This document shows, piece by piece, positions 36,601 through 47,540 of a DNA stretch of 64,000 nt. Both the position numbers and the translations under genes were made by a program. Source of the stretch: Saururus chinensis (taxonomy: Eukaryota > Streptophyta > Magnoliopsida > Piperales > Saururaceae); contig CP141140.1 in NCBI GenBank assembly GCA_035235625.1, positions 13,474,685-13,538,684 of the forward strand. Reading direction: 5' to 3'. The notes beneath the pieces are model-generated. The model made no database searches, was not told the origin of the DNA, and was given only the letters and a program-made list of their open reading frames with translations. How positions within the stretch are numbered: the first letter of the stretch is position 1; every line of letters begins with the position of its first letter.

Positions 36601-37776
36601 CATCTTTCTGAGGAAATTTTCATGACACAACCGCCAGGCTATGTTAATTCTAGTCTTCCACATCATGTATGTCGCCTTAAAAACGCTCTATATGGCCTTA
36701 AATAGGCACCAAGAGCCTGGTATGAACAGTTCTCCCAATTTATTACCAGTCTTGGATTCATAATGAGTTCAACTGATACATCTTTGTTTATTTGTCGTCA
36801 ACAACATCATACCACTATTTTACTCATCTATGTTGATGGCATTCTCATCACTGTTAGTGATCCCACTTATATTCATAACCTCATTTCTGCTCTCTCAGAC
36901 ACATTTACTCTCAAAGATCTTGGCAGCCCAGATTATTTCTTAGGTATTGAGATTGCTAAAACCCAAACTGGTCTCTTTCTTCACCAACATAAATATATTT
37001 TTGACATTCTCAACAGAGCAAATATGCAAAATTGCAAGCCAGCTCCTACTCCTATTCAATCAAAACCACATCACATCCCTCCTGATGGCTCTCCATTTCC
37101 AAATCCAACGTTATTCAAGAGTCTTGTTGGGGCTTTGCAATACCTCACCAACACAAGGCCAGACATAAGCTTTGTTGTTAATTATGTGTGCCAACATATG
37201 CATAATCCTCACCACTCTCATTTTACTGCTGTCAAGAGAATTTTACATTACCTTAAAGGCACTCTTCACCATGGTCTGCATTTCTCCTCTGGTCCACTTC
37301 ATCTTCAAGCTTTCTCAGATTCTGACTGGGCAGGTGATCCCACTGATCGCCGGTCAATTAGTGGATATTGTGTATTTTTTGGTTCCAATCCAATAATTTG
37401 GAGTGCAAAAAAACAAGATACAGTTGCTCGAAGCTCCACAGAGGCTACATACAGATGTTTAGCTCATGCTGCTTCAGAATTGTCCTGGCTAAAGATTCTC
37501 TTCATTGATTTGCCCATTCCCACTTCTGATCTTCTAATTTTGTTCTATGACAATATCTCTGCTATAGCTCTGGCTTCTAATCCAGTCTTTCATGCTAGGA
37601 CAAAACACATAGAAGTGGATTATCACTTCATACGTGAACAAGTCACAACCAAAAAAATTACTCTCCAAAATATGCCTTCTTCTGAACAGGTAGCAGACAT
37701 ATTCACAGTCATTGCCAGAAACCAAGTTTGCTTATCTTCGACACAAGATGATGGTGCTATCTCACCAACCGCTTGA
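33671..37776 (+). pseudogene. Copia gag-pol, inactivated
   Basis: One ancestral frame now broken by four in-frame stops (34043, 35339, 36484, about 36703) and two frameshifts (about 35463-35480 and 35865). Recognisable parts: gag; a zinc knuckle [14 protein letters not shown], where the last Cys of CX2CX4HX4C is Trp; protease DSGAS; integrase zinc finger (HLRLGH...CTAC) and core (HSDVWGP, VDDFSR, GGGEY); reverse transcriptase with YVDGILI in place of YVDDILI, losing a catalytic Asp; and RNase H ending in the TKHIEVDYHFIR block. It cannot make active enzymes. Confidence 0.92.
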
Positions 37777-37783
37777 GGGGGGA
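37774..37783 (+). other. Polypurine tract of the copia element
   Basis: GAGGGGGGA lies just before the TG that opens the 3' LTR, the expected plus-strand priming site. Confidence 0.75.
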
Positions 37784-38027
37784 TGGTAACTAGTATCACG
37801 TATCAACTATTCCTCTGCATTACAACAATAAACAATGAGCTATAAAGCTGTTCATATCCCTCTGTTTTAGAAAACAATTATTTGTAATATTCCCCTTTGT
37901 CCTGTGGCACTCCTCTATAATTCTCTAGAGTAATCCTCTGAGATAGCTGTAATATCTTCTCTGCATAAAATTGCAACATGGCAATGTATTTTGTGTGGAT
38001 CAATTAATGAAACTCTAGTTTTCTTCA
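37784..38027 (+). repeat. 3' LTR of the copia element, 244 bp
   Basis: Begins TGGTAACTAG directly after the polypurine tract and ends TTCTTCA. The last 46 bases equal the 5' remnant. Confidence 0.85.
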
Positions 38028-38503
38028 TATGTTGATATGCAAAGTAATGTTTATTGGCTGTTCTATAAGGTAGTTTTTGGATGTTTGCTATTATAAGACT
38101 TTGCATGTTGTTTTCTTATTTCTTTATTTTTTGGGTAAAAATTGTTTCAAATTATCTTAATGCTTCATTAAGATAATAATTCCTTACGATTTTTTTGTGG
38201 GGATGGGCTTATATTATGAGCAATGTTACACTAACGTCAGGTTTCATACATGTTGAACCTACTTCATCATCAAAAACCATTGATTAGTTGGCCCTTGGCC
38301 CTTTTAATCAACAGTGTTTGGAGGATGAAGTAATCATCATATATAAATTTTCACGTCATTAAAGTATTTTTCTTAATTTTTACGTCACTAAAGCATTTTT
38401 CTTATATTATATAATTGTCGAACCTGCTACTTCCTTATTGGTTGTATTAGCTTAGTTATGCATAAGTCCTAATTCCACGATTACCACATCAGTTTTTATG
38501 CAA

Positions 38504-41165
38504 ATGGCTGGAAGTAAGAGGAGAAATCCGGGTGAGGACAGAGAGCAGTAAGCTCCTGGACCCGATGATACTGTTTACCGGTATATGTGCCCAGGGAAGA
38601 AAATCGGAAGCATTATTGGCAGGGGTGGTGATATTGTGAAGCAGCTGAGGAAAGAAAGTCAATCGAAGATCAGGATTGGTGATACTGTTCCTGGGTGCGA
38701 GGAACGGGTTGTGACTATATTCAGTTCAAGCAAAGAAACTAATGCTTTAGAAGACTCGGGACTTTGTTTGCCCTGCACAAGATGCTCTCTTCAAGGTACA
38801 TGAGAGGCTGGTTGCTGATGGCACACGCGGTGAAGATGATACTGATGAGGGCCTGCGTCAGGTTACTGCCCGCATACTTGTTCCATCTGATCAAATTGGA
38901 TGCATAATTGGCAAAGGCGGCCAGATTATTTAAAACATACGCGGTGAGACGGGGGCTCAAAGTCGTATCTTGAAGAATGAACATCTTCCTCTCTGTGCCA
39001 TGAGCAGCGATGAACTTCTCCAGGTACCTTTAAATTTTTTAGAGATTTTTCAAGTATGCTGGCAACATAATTATGTCGTGAGTTTAATTGTGCTTTGTTA
39101 AATAGTGTCAGTGAAATAAAAAGTGTAATTTTATACTGTGCAAAATTATGACCCACTAAAGCTAATAGTGACAATATTAAAAACTATTTCATTCTTGTTT
39201 TGATTGATGTTGCATTCTTCAATTTATTTGTAGCGGAATAGTTTATCTTAGTATGTTTTAATTTTTGAAAAACTCTTAATAATGATAATGATAATGATAA
39301 TTATGCTTTGCATGCTTAGATAACTGGTGAACCCTCAGTTGTGAAGAAAGCTCTTCATCAAGTTGCATCTCGCCTCCATGACAACCCATCTTGGTCACAG
39401 CACTTACTTCCGTCTTCAACCTCCAGCATGTATCAATCGGGTGGACAGTTCATGGGTCCCAATGCAGGCACTCCTATTATGGGTTTGACTCCCTTGGTGG
39501 GCCCGTATGGTGGATACAAAAGTGATACAGGAAGTGAGTGGCCTTCCCGTCCGTATCACTCTTCAAGGGAGGAAACTTCACCTATGGAGTTCTGTCTTCG
39601 TTTGGTATGCCCTTCTGGTAATATCGGAGGCGTGATTGGAAAAGGTGGTGGAATTATCAAACAAATTAGCCAGGAATCTGGTGCATTTATCAAAGTTGAC
39701 AGTTCCTCGGTTGAAGAAGATGGCTGTATCATATCCATTTCAGCAACAGAGGTGTGCATATGATTTTAACTTGTATTGATTTTTATTTTTGTATGTCTCA
39801 GATACTTTCTGATGCTTAGTTGTGTACTCTTCAGCGCTTTGAAGATCCAATCTCCAGACAATCGATGCTGCAGTTCGTTTGCAGCCTAGGTGTAGTGAGA
39901 AAACGGAGAGGTAAAATGGTGAACCTTCATTCACGACCCGGCTCCTTGTTCCAACTTCACGTATTGGCTGTTTGATTGGTAAAGGTGGCTCCATTATCAA
40001 CGAAATGAGGAGACTCACAAGAGCTAATATCCGCATCTTTTCAAAGGATAACCTCCTTAAAGTTGCCACAGAAGATGATGAGATGGTTCGGGTAAAAATT
40101 GACTGCCAAGATGTAATTGTTATATCCTACGTCTGTCCCGGGGATTTGGCTTTTCAAAATGAATTAAAATTAATTTATTTTAAAAAACTAAATTTATTAA
40201 TATGGAACAGAGGGATTGGTTATTATTTTTTATGTTTTCTTTATGATGTATCTGACTGGTGATATGGACAGATTGGTGGAGATCTTGACTATGCTAGGAA
40301 TGCACTTGTGTAAGTGACGATGCGACTTAAAGCCAATCTGTTTGAGAGAGAAGGTGTACTTCCTGCATTTCTTCCTGCTGTTCCATACTTTCCTTCTCTT
40401 CTCGTGTAAACAGTGAGGTTGTGAGGTTCCAGATGGGTCCAAGTATGGGGGCAGAGATAGTAAATCGCATGGACGTGGTTATACTTCTTATAGTGGTGAA
40501 TATGGTTAGGGCTGGTCTTTGGTCAAATAGTTGGCGGATAAGGCTTGTCTATGTCTATGTCCGCTAATAATTTGTCCGTCAATATTTTGTCCATGGACAA
40601 AGCTTCTTTTTCGATGGACACAGTCATTGTCCATAGATATAGCCTCTTAGGCAATTGGATAGAGGTTGAAGTGGTTGGAGAGAATGAGAATGGTGTTAAC
40701 GACTTTAACTAAGTAGGGCTGGGGTGAGGATCTCTAGATTAAGTAATAATTTTTAAACTTATATATGTCATCTTCTTTATTTGTAGTATTATTATTAGAC
40801 AAATTAGTTCATTTTGAAAAGCCAAATAGAGCTATTAATGTGGGACAAAAATATATATTTAATAACTAGTTTTAAAATAGAACTCAAATATAACATTAAC
40901 ATTATTGTATTTAAATTATTAAAGATTTAAGTATAAGAAAATGATGTTTAAGAATAATCTGAGGAAAAAATAAAAATTGTCCTTCATATAAGAATGCATA
41001 TTGTATTTAAAAGTTAACCGGACCTCGAACAAATGGCCGGACACGGCCACAGACACCTCGGACACAACCTGGATGACGGACGATAGACGTCTACGACCAA
41101 CCCTAGATATGGTGGTTCAAGTGATTTGCATCATTCTGATGATTATGGAAGCTATGCTGGTTCAC
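38504..41165 (+). pseudogene. Multi-KH-domain RNA-binding protein (At4g18375/HEN4/RCF3-like), pseudogene
   Basis: The exon-intron layout is still visible, so this is a duplicated, not processed, pseudogene. KH1 has GKKIGSIIGRGGDIVKQL, KH2 GCIIGKGGQII, KH3 GGVIGKGGGIIKQI (exon about 39320-39751) and KH4 GCLIGKGGSIINEMRR (exon about 39835-40091), each with the GxxG loop. Breaks: stop TAA after residue 15 (38549), a frameshift near 38760, stops at 38931 and in the KH4-downstream exon (near 40312), and further frame loss around 39850-39930. A hAT element splits the last recognisable exon at 40507. A copia element lies upstream, probably in the 5'UTR intron (donor near 33172, acceptor near 38491). 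The family acts in nuclear RNA processing; this copy cannot. Confidence 0.85.
40507..41105. mobile_element. Non-autonomous hAT-type element inside the KH pseudogene, 599 bp
   Basis: Ends TAGGGCTGGTC and GACCAACCCTA are inverted. The 8-bp flanks AATATGGT (40499-40506) and GATATGGT (41106-41113) differ at one base. Reading across the insertion restores a continuous Gly/Ser/Tyr-rich exon, which confirms the borders. It contains AGCTATTAATGTGGGACAAA (about 40831), the end of a Stowaway-like element. A second copy lies at 7105-7653. Confidence 0.88.
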
Positions 41166-41206
41166 ATGTAGCTCATTGACTTGTTTTAAGTAGGTTGCCT
41201 TTCTAT

Positions 41207-41252
<46 letters not shown>
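41207..41252. repeat. (GATA)n microsatellite
   Basis: About eleven uninterrupted GATA units. Confidence 0.95.
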
Positions 41253-41659
41253 GTGCAGTTAGCACAAGTGCATTGCAAGCTGTTGGATACGGCACACATC
41301 ACTCAAGAGGGCAGGCGGGCTAATGCACACCTATCCCCTCTATTAATGCTTATGTGCCCAAGCTCATGTTAACTTTTTCCGCTTGCCCACCCTGGATTAA
41401 TGCTCAAACTAATGCATTAGGCTCGGATTGAAAAGTGTAGGCGAAAAGGTCATTGTCATGGTGATTAATGCATATGCATATCATATTAAACTAACTGGCA
41501 AACATCTCTCAATTAACATCAATTATGTTAAAAAAATTGATCAATTGCGCTTCAAAATATATAAATATAGTGCGTTTGTCAAAATAAATTTCATGTCTAT
41601 TGAAAATGATAGGAGTATCAAGTTCCCCAAATATAATTAAGGAGGAATTTTATAGTGCA

Positions 41660-42171
41660 CACCTATGGCATCTCAAATATCATCACAAACACTACTCATA
41701 ATAATGTGATCACGGATGATGGGTTGTTGAACATTTTGCACTTGGACATTTGGAACCAAGTTATCTTTTGCCCACCGCTTGAATAATGCATCTACAAGAT
41801 CCAAGTCATCATAAGAACTTTGTTGCTCCTTAATAAAATTATGATGCTGGGCAAACCAATACTATTTGACATTGCTTATCAAGACTATATCTAAGGTAAA
41901 TTTTCAAAATGAGCCAACACTCCTTCCACATTCCAAATGTCCTCTCTACGATATTGCACAACGATGAATGTAGAAAATTGAATCTTTCATTCTTTTCTCT
42001 AGGTTCACATAGGCAATACTTAGGCAAATGATATCTATTATTTTTGTAAGAAGTTAGGAACCCTTTCATATTTGGATAACTTGCATTTGCCATATAATAT
42101 TTACCTTCATGAGGAGTTATAACATGTGAAAACTCTTTTAAATCATGCATCGATCCCTCCCAACCCATCAT
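41660..42171 (-). pseudogene. PIF/Harbinger transposase (HARBI1-like) fragment
   Basis: The minus-strand frame has YYMANASYPNMKGFLTSYK, RYHLPKY, FNFLHSSLCNIVERTFGMWK and a CxxxHNFI-type end, the C-terminal half of the DDE nuclease domain of plant Harbinger elements. A frameshift near 41845 separates this from the tail HNFIKEQQSSYDDLDLVD. The N-terminal part, with the first catalytic Asp residues, is absent, and no terminal repeats were found. It is inactive. Confidence 0.8.
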
Positions 42172-42249
42172 AACAAAAGTGAAACATTTGCTGAAATTAC
42201 AAAAAACCGATATATATTTATTTATGTAATCTTCCTAGTATTACCGGTA

Positions 42250-42690
42250 AAATTGCATTGCCCGTAGCATTGTCGTGGCCACAGGTAGTGTTGCTCCAAT
42301 CTCCGGTAGTGCTGTCATAACTTGGTCTCCGGCAATGCTGCCAATATCACATCAAGTAAAAATAATAATTTACATTGCAATGCAGTGCTATTGTGGCCAC
42401 ATGAAGTGTTGCTTTTGGCCAAGGTAGCTTTGTCGTGCCATAAGCAACACTGCTTACCTTGGCCATTAGTAGTGCTACCATGGCCCCAATCTCTGACAAT
42501 GTTGCCAATATCATGTCAAAGTAAAAAAAAAAAAACTCCCATGCAGCATTGTCGTGGCTACAAGGAGCATTGTTATGGCTCCGATCTTTGGTAGCATTGT
42601 CAATATCACGTCATTAAAAAAAACTTTGCATTGCTAGGCAGTGTTGTTGTGACCACAAGCAATGTTGTCACTGCCACTCGCAATTTTCCT
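42250..42690. repeat. Degenerate tandem repeat around GCATTGTCGTGGCCACA
   Basis: Four irregular units start near 42250, 42374, 42541 and 42628. Each has a GCA(G)TGTTGTGGCCACAAG-type core and most have a CAATATCACGTCA-type end followed by an A-rich stretch. Non-coding. Confidence 0.6.
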
Positions 42691-44159
42691 CGGGCCGTAA
42701 AGGTGATGCCTCACATAAAAATTATTTTTTTGTCTACCATTGCCACTGGAGTGGCGTGAGTAGTGGCGGATCTAGGATTTTTTGTTACGGTGGTAAAAAA
42801 ATAACTAAAACCCAAATAATTTTTTTCATGGGCAATTTTACATAGCTTACCCTTCGATGAAAGATACATGTATGAAATTCTTAATTCCAAAATGCTAAAA
42901 GAGATTTTGTCATGTAAATATAAATAAAAGGCAAAATTTTCATGGATTTTAAGAGATAAAAAATAAAAAAATACCTTAATAAAGCATGAAATAAAAGATG
43001 AAGAATCGAACCACTTGGGGGATTGATTTCATCCTTATAGCAACTCCCTAACTTTGGACTTTCAGGTTGAGAGAAAGAGTTTGAGAAAGAAAAAAAGGAA
43101 GAGCAAAAGTGTGAAACACGATCTCCTCTTCTACTATTCTATTAGGGATAGTTGGGTATAAATATAAGTTGATTGAAAGGGTTAATTGGATAAAAGAGTT
43201 ATTTGGGCTTAAGTTATTTAAATGTTTTGGGCTTCAAATTGCTTAAAAAGAGAGACTGGTATCTTGGCTTGGCTAGTTGGCTAGCTAAAGAAGAGGTTAA
43301 AAGAGGATTTTGTGTTGGGCCTATCATTATAAAATTTTGGCATGACCATGATGGTCAATACTTCTAGCCTAAATTTATTAGGTTCATCCAATATATTTTA
43401 ACAAAGGGGGTTATGTAAGAATGCCAAATCTCATGGTGGTCAATTGACCACCCACCTTTGAATATGGATCCACCACTGTGCATGAGGCATTGCCTCCAAA
43501 AAAAAATTGCATGGCTGTTGAGAGATAGTGGTGAGAGAGACAACACAAATGATGGAACGGTTGTTGAGAGATATTGGTGAGAGAGATGGCACAAACGAGG
43601 GAGATGGCGAAGTGTTCCTACATGTAAGAGCTCACGAAGTTGTCCTATGTGGTGAAACTCAATATGACGATGGAGGGTAGAATTTAACGTGGGATGTGAG
43701 ATAGTAGATGAAATATAGTAGTATGTCTTTAGGGATAAACTTATAAAAAAAAATTAATTACTGCAGTTGATTATTATGATTATCTCCTCTTAAAAGTTTT
43801 AGGTGGGTAATATTAAATTAAGTATTAATCAACCTTAAAACATCGATTATTGAATAATTTAATTTCAATTAATTTGTGCATCCTTAAAAGGATTTATGTG
43901 ATAGTCACATTGGCTTCACTCCCCTAGTTTGACGGGGTTTCCATCTCCCATCGGGCCGGTTCAAATCAAATCAAATCTAATAATATAGTAATAATTAAAA
44001 AAAAAGTCTATATGTACCCTAATAGTCCCCTTAGTAGTTAGTACCCAATAACTTCATGAATATTGGAATAAAATGAGGTATTGAAGAAACTAGTGGGGTG
44101 CATGTAAGACTCAATTCTTAAAAAAAAAAAGACTGCCCGGGTTCAACCTCCCACATCCG
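42691..44159. other. Intergenic, no gene recognised
   Basis: AT-rich sequence with A runs. No coding exon or RNA gene identified. The distal part is upstream DNA of the snoRNA transcription unit. Confidence 0.4.
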
Positions 44160-44513
44160 TCTATATAACGCTCTCGTTGAGACGGCATCTTGCATATCCA
44201 ACTTTCAAAAAACCCTAGCGAGCTCGCCGTTTTTCCGCTCTCTTCTACTGTAGTTCCTAACCTCGATCTATCTATTCTTTTTGATCTGATAAGTGTTTTG
44301 CCTGATGTCGGGAGAGGAGGTAGGGCGTTTCTGTTCTATATTAGTGAGCATTGTTTGCTTCGCTGATTTGAGCCCTTCTGCTTGTAGGAAACATTGATGA
44401 TGATGGTCTTTGAAGCGGTCTTACTTTCTGCTTTCATGTTAGCATGTTTGTCTTTTGTCTTCGATTTTAGGTCTTTTGCTATTCATTAGATGAAATTTTC
44501 CCCCGGACCTGCC

Positions 44514-44576
44514 TGCCGATGATGGCTGATAAATATACTTTGATTAATTTCCAATGAAAAGAAGTTCATCTGAGGC
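44514..44576 (+). ncRNA. Candidate box C/D snoRNA
   Basis: GCC-ATGATGG (imperfect C box, 44518-44524) and CTGA-GGC (D box 44569-44572) are bracketed by a short GCC/GGC stem. Its first 25 bases resemble the snoRNA at 45091. I could not match its guide region to rRNA from memory, so it may be a decayed copy. Confidence 0.3.
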
Positions 44577-44674
44577 ATTGTATAATCTGCCCTTATATTG
44601 GTTGCATTGGGCAAAAAAAGTTTCCAACTTGGTGGCCTTTTTTAATTTTTTTCGATCTGTTATCATTTGGTATA

Positions 44675-44754
44675 TGCAAGTGATGATAAAATAGACAGGG
44701 ACATCAGCACTCCACTGGAGGATGATGACTCGTCTTGGGAATCTCTCTGATGCA
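44675..44754 (+). ncRNA. Probable box C/D snoRNA, 25S rRNA guide
   Basis: TGCA terminal stems (44675-44678 and 44751-44754) flank C box GTGATGA (44680-44686) and D box CTGA (44747-44750), with a C'-like ATGATGA at 44722-44728. The segment TAGACAGGGACA (44692-44703) is exactly complementary to TGTCCCTGTCTA, a conserved 25S rRNA sequence as I remember it. The D' box after this guide is poor, which is common in plants. Confidence 0.55.
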
Positions 44755-45090
44755 TCTAATATTTTTTTGCTTTGTTACCCTCTTTCAATATATGTGCCTT
44801 TTTTTGCCATTAAATTTAAATACAGGGTAGCATGTGTATGACATTTGCAATTTAAAGTTACAACGTTTTTTTTGTTAACGTTGTGTTGCTTGTATGCGTG
44901 TTTCTTATTTCTCCCCTTGCTACATGATTTTAGGTTTGTTCTGGGTACTCCTTTTCTTTTTGTTGGCAAATTTACTAAATAGTAGTATGTCCGGTCAATA
45001 ATTGATTCGTCGATTTTGAATCTGAGATCCGGATGTACACAATTTTGCGAGATGAGTGCATTTTTTCGTGTACCGTATGGTGACCCACCT

Positions 45091-45165
45091 GCCAATGATG
45101 TCTGAATATACATGTATTATCAGATGAAATATGATGATACGTCTTTTGTCACTACCTCTGAGGCC
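45091..45165 (+). ncRNA. Box C/D snoRNA guiding an 18S rRNA adenosine
   Basis: C box ATGATGT (45095-45101), D' CAGA (45121-45124), C' ATGATGA (45131-45137), D box CTGA (45158-45161) and a GCC/GGC terminal stem. The twelve bases directly before box D, TTGTCACTACCT (45146-45157), are complementary to AGGTAGTGACAA of 18S rRNA. By the D+5 rule the methylated nucleotide is the A of GGTAG; I recall the equivalent site being modified in yeast and human 18S rRNA. I have no confident plant name for it. Confidence 0.7.
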
Positions 45166-45499
45166 GTTCATTCTACTTAGTATATCAGACATAGTTAGCG
45201 TGGGCAGGATTGTTTTGTTGCAGACTTGCAGTAGGTGTGATCTGTCTGTCTGCTTGCTGCATTTGGAGGATTTTTTCTCCTCTTCGTCTTTCATAACCTT
45301 TCTTTCCTCGGTTTTATTGTTTGAAAGTTCACCATTGTTGGGCATGTTCAACACGTTTTATAGTTTTTTTTCCTCTGTTTGCTCGTTCCTTGTGCTTGGG
45401 GCATCTGTAAAATTGATGGGTTGCCTTCGAAAGCCAAGATATCTTTTGGGTGAAAAAATGCTATAGTATTTTATAGTTCTTTTGTATGAGAAAAAAATA

Positions 45500-45698
45500 A
45501 TCCCTCCGTCATAAATTAATAGTTTTATTTGGTAAAAAAATTGGATAGTGTTAATTGCTCCTTGTTCAATGGAAGTGAATAAGTCGGTGAAAAAAGAGTA
45601 TCACAGTTTAGTTTTCCTTTCTCTTTTTATTATTCTCACCATTCAATAAAAACTATTATTTTTACAAATAAAGCTATTAATATAGTAAGTGGGAAGAG
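45500..45698. mobile_element. Stowaway-like MITE, about 199 bp
   Basis: The left end TCCCTCCGTCATAAATTAAT and the inverted right end CTCTTCCCACTTACTATATT bracket a core with the family's CAATAAAAACTATTATTTTT and AAATAAAGCTATTAATATAG tracts. TA precedes it; the right TA is lost. Its right half is the closest small-MITE match to the right end of element E2. Confidence 0.65.
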
Positions 45699-47540
45699 TT
45701 CTTATTAACTTGCTATGGGAAGGGACTTCCCTTACCGTCTCCAAACATTAACTGTTAAGTTTTCGGAAGTTACCAAATAATACTGTTAACTTTATTTGGT
45801 TTTCAAAGTGAACTAATTTAAGTTTATTTTGATTAATTAAATAAAGCTATTTAGTTAGGACGTTTTGGGTCTGATTTAGATTGAGGGTTTAGTTAGAGGG
45901 AATAAACAAGTCTAATTGCTGTGAAGTAAATGGAGTGAGGTTGGTGCCATTTGTTCTATTTTCGGTGGAATGACTACGTGGTGGGACAAGGAGGACTCCT
46001 GCTTGTTTTGTGATCAACCAGCTAGCGTCGTGTAAGATGGAAGTTGATAGATTATTTCACCGGTTGAATAAAGGAATGTGTCTGTCTGTTTCAATACACA
46101 CAGGACGTAGTGCACAACCAGCCTATCATAACTCTAATGAAGGCAGCCTGATGATTGTGTCTTAAGAACGGAGATTCGAATGATGCCCCTTGTTGAAGCC
46201 TAGTTAATGATCCAGGGCTCCAAGGTGCATTTGTATGTGATAATGACTTCTCTCTTTGCTGATGAAGGCTTGTCGCTACAATTACTGGGCCTGCGTTGTA
46301 ATGCACTGAAGTTACGCAGAGCGTTGGCCTGTTGTATATTTTGCCAAATAAGGAACGTTGGCTGTTCCTAGATTTATGTAGTAATTGGTCGAAGGTTGAT
46401 GATTGAGCGCTTGCTTATCCTTTTGATCCTTGTCATTTATTTAGTATAACAAAAGTAGGATGCTGTATGATTGTAATTTGACTTAGTAGATCATGTGAAC
46501 ATGTTATGTCCGTTCTGAAACGGGATTATTTGGCAGTTATGTGTAAGTATCGATGTCATCTGTTTCTCACGCCTCGTAATCCCCAATCCTTTCGTTGGAA
46601 AGTGATGTCTATGCGTGGTTTTTTATTGGGAAATTCTTCATGTATTGCCATTGACGCTGCAAATGGCTACTTGCGTTTCACGTGTTATGTATTCGTTATT
46701 GAACATCTACACTTTGATCTTCAGACTGGCATATGACTTGATCTATACACTAACTGAATGAGTCACGTATCAGTGGCACTTCAAATGTGATTCAGGAATA
46801 GACACTGAATGTCTTGCCGCATTTCATAAAATTGTCCACAGTAAATATGTTTTTATATTATGATTTTAATATTCAGTCCAACAATTGTCTCAGTTGTCTC
46901 TCTTTTATTTTCCCTTTTGTCTTTTACTTCCTCCGGTAACAACAGCCTAACATTTTGTTTTGCTAATAAGCACAGTCTAATTTGCTAGAACAATAATGGG
47001 TTATATTTGACCTTTTGACCATTTTATTTTCCTTAATTGCAGTTCCACTTGTTTCTCTAATAAGAGGACTTTCCAATTGCCTACTGGCATTTCCCATGGA
47101 TTCTGCATCAAAACATTCGTTTGACTAAAGTTTCATAAACTAGTTAATAGCTTAATATATTTTGCAACCCTCAAATAAGTTCAACAGCTGAAGGACAGAT
47201 CAGAACAGAAAGGATTAAGGTTGGCAATAAATCATTAACAAGTATAAATTAAACTAATGGATGTTAGCACAAGAGTTCTTTCCAGGTTTTTAAATAGAAA
47301 TATCAGCCGATAAAAAATAACTACGAGAACACAATACAAAACAGAGTTCTGATTTCACATCGTAGTCGAGGAAACTAATGAAATCCAACAAGGTTACATG
47401 TGCTGAAGTTAATAGTTGATAAATATTCTGGTACACCAACGCCCTTAAAATTTCACCTAAACTTTATCAGCAGTATTTGACCCAAAATCATAACTAGAAG
47501 TTTTATTACTGCTGCCTGACCCTTCAATAACTTGTCCTTG
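45699..47540. other. Intergenic, no gene recognised
   Basis: Mixed-composition sequence. A possible splice acceptor (CACACAG before GACGTAG near 46104) and several TGATGA/CTGA words near 46150-46270 suggest that spliced or snoRNA-bearing transcripts could continue here, but none meets C/D snoRNA spacing. Confidence 0.3.

Larger units (their letters stand above)
33536..38027 (+). mobile_element. Ty1/copia retrotransposon, decayed, with truncated 5' LTR
   Basis: Order along the element: a 46-bp 5' LTR remnant, tRNA-iMet primer site, gag, protease, integrase, reverse transcriptase, RNase H, polypurine tract and a 244-bp 3' LTR. The integrase-before-RT order defines Ty1/copia. Gag and protease style suggest the Ale/Retrofit-like group, which I hold only loosely. 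No target-site duplication can be matched, as expected if the 5' end was lost by deletion. It lies between a likely 5'UTR exon (near 33144-33171) and the first coding exon of the KH-domain pseudogene. Confidence 0.9.
44160..45470 (+). ncRNA. Putative snoRNA host transcription unit
   Basis: A TATATAA box at 44163-44169 is followed 40 bases later by AAACCCTA (44210-44217), the telo box typical of plant genes for ribosomal proteins and snoRNAs. Downstream, one well supported and two candidate box C/D snoRNAs lie in T-rich, non-coding sequence on the same strand, which is the usual plant polycistronic arrangement. No protein frame is supported. The 3' end is unknown; a Stowaway-like MITE begins at 45500. 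Confidence 0.5.

Noticed and set aside
44141..44160. GGGTTCAACCTCCC as a tRNA B box
   Set aside because: No A box or stems upstream. It lies just before the TATA box of the snoRNA unit.
46150..46280. More C/D snoRNA-like words (TGATGAT, CTGATGA)
   Set aside because: C-to-D spacing is too short and there is no terminal stem or recognisable rRNA guide.
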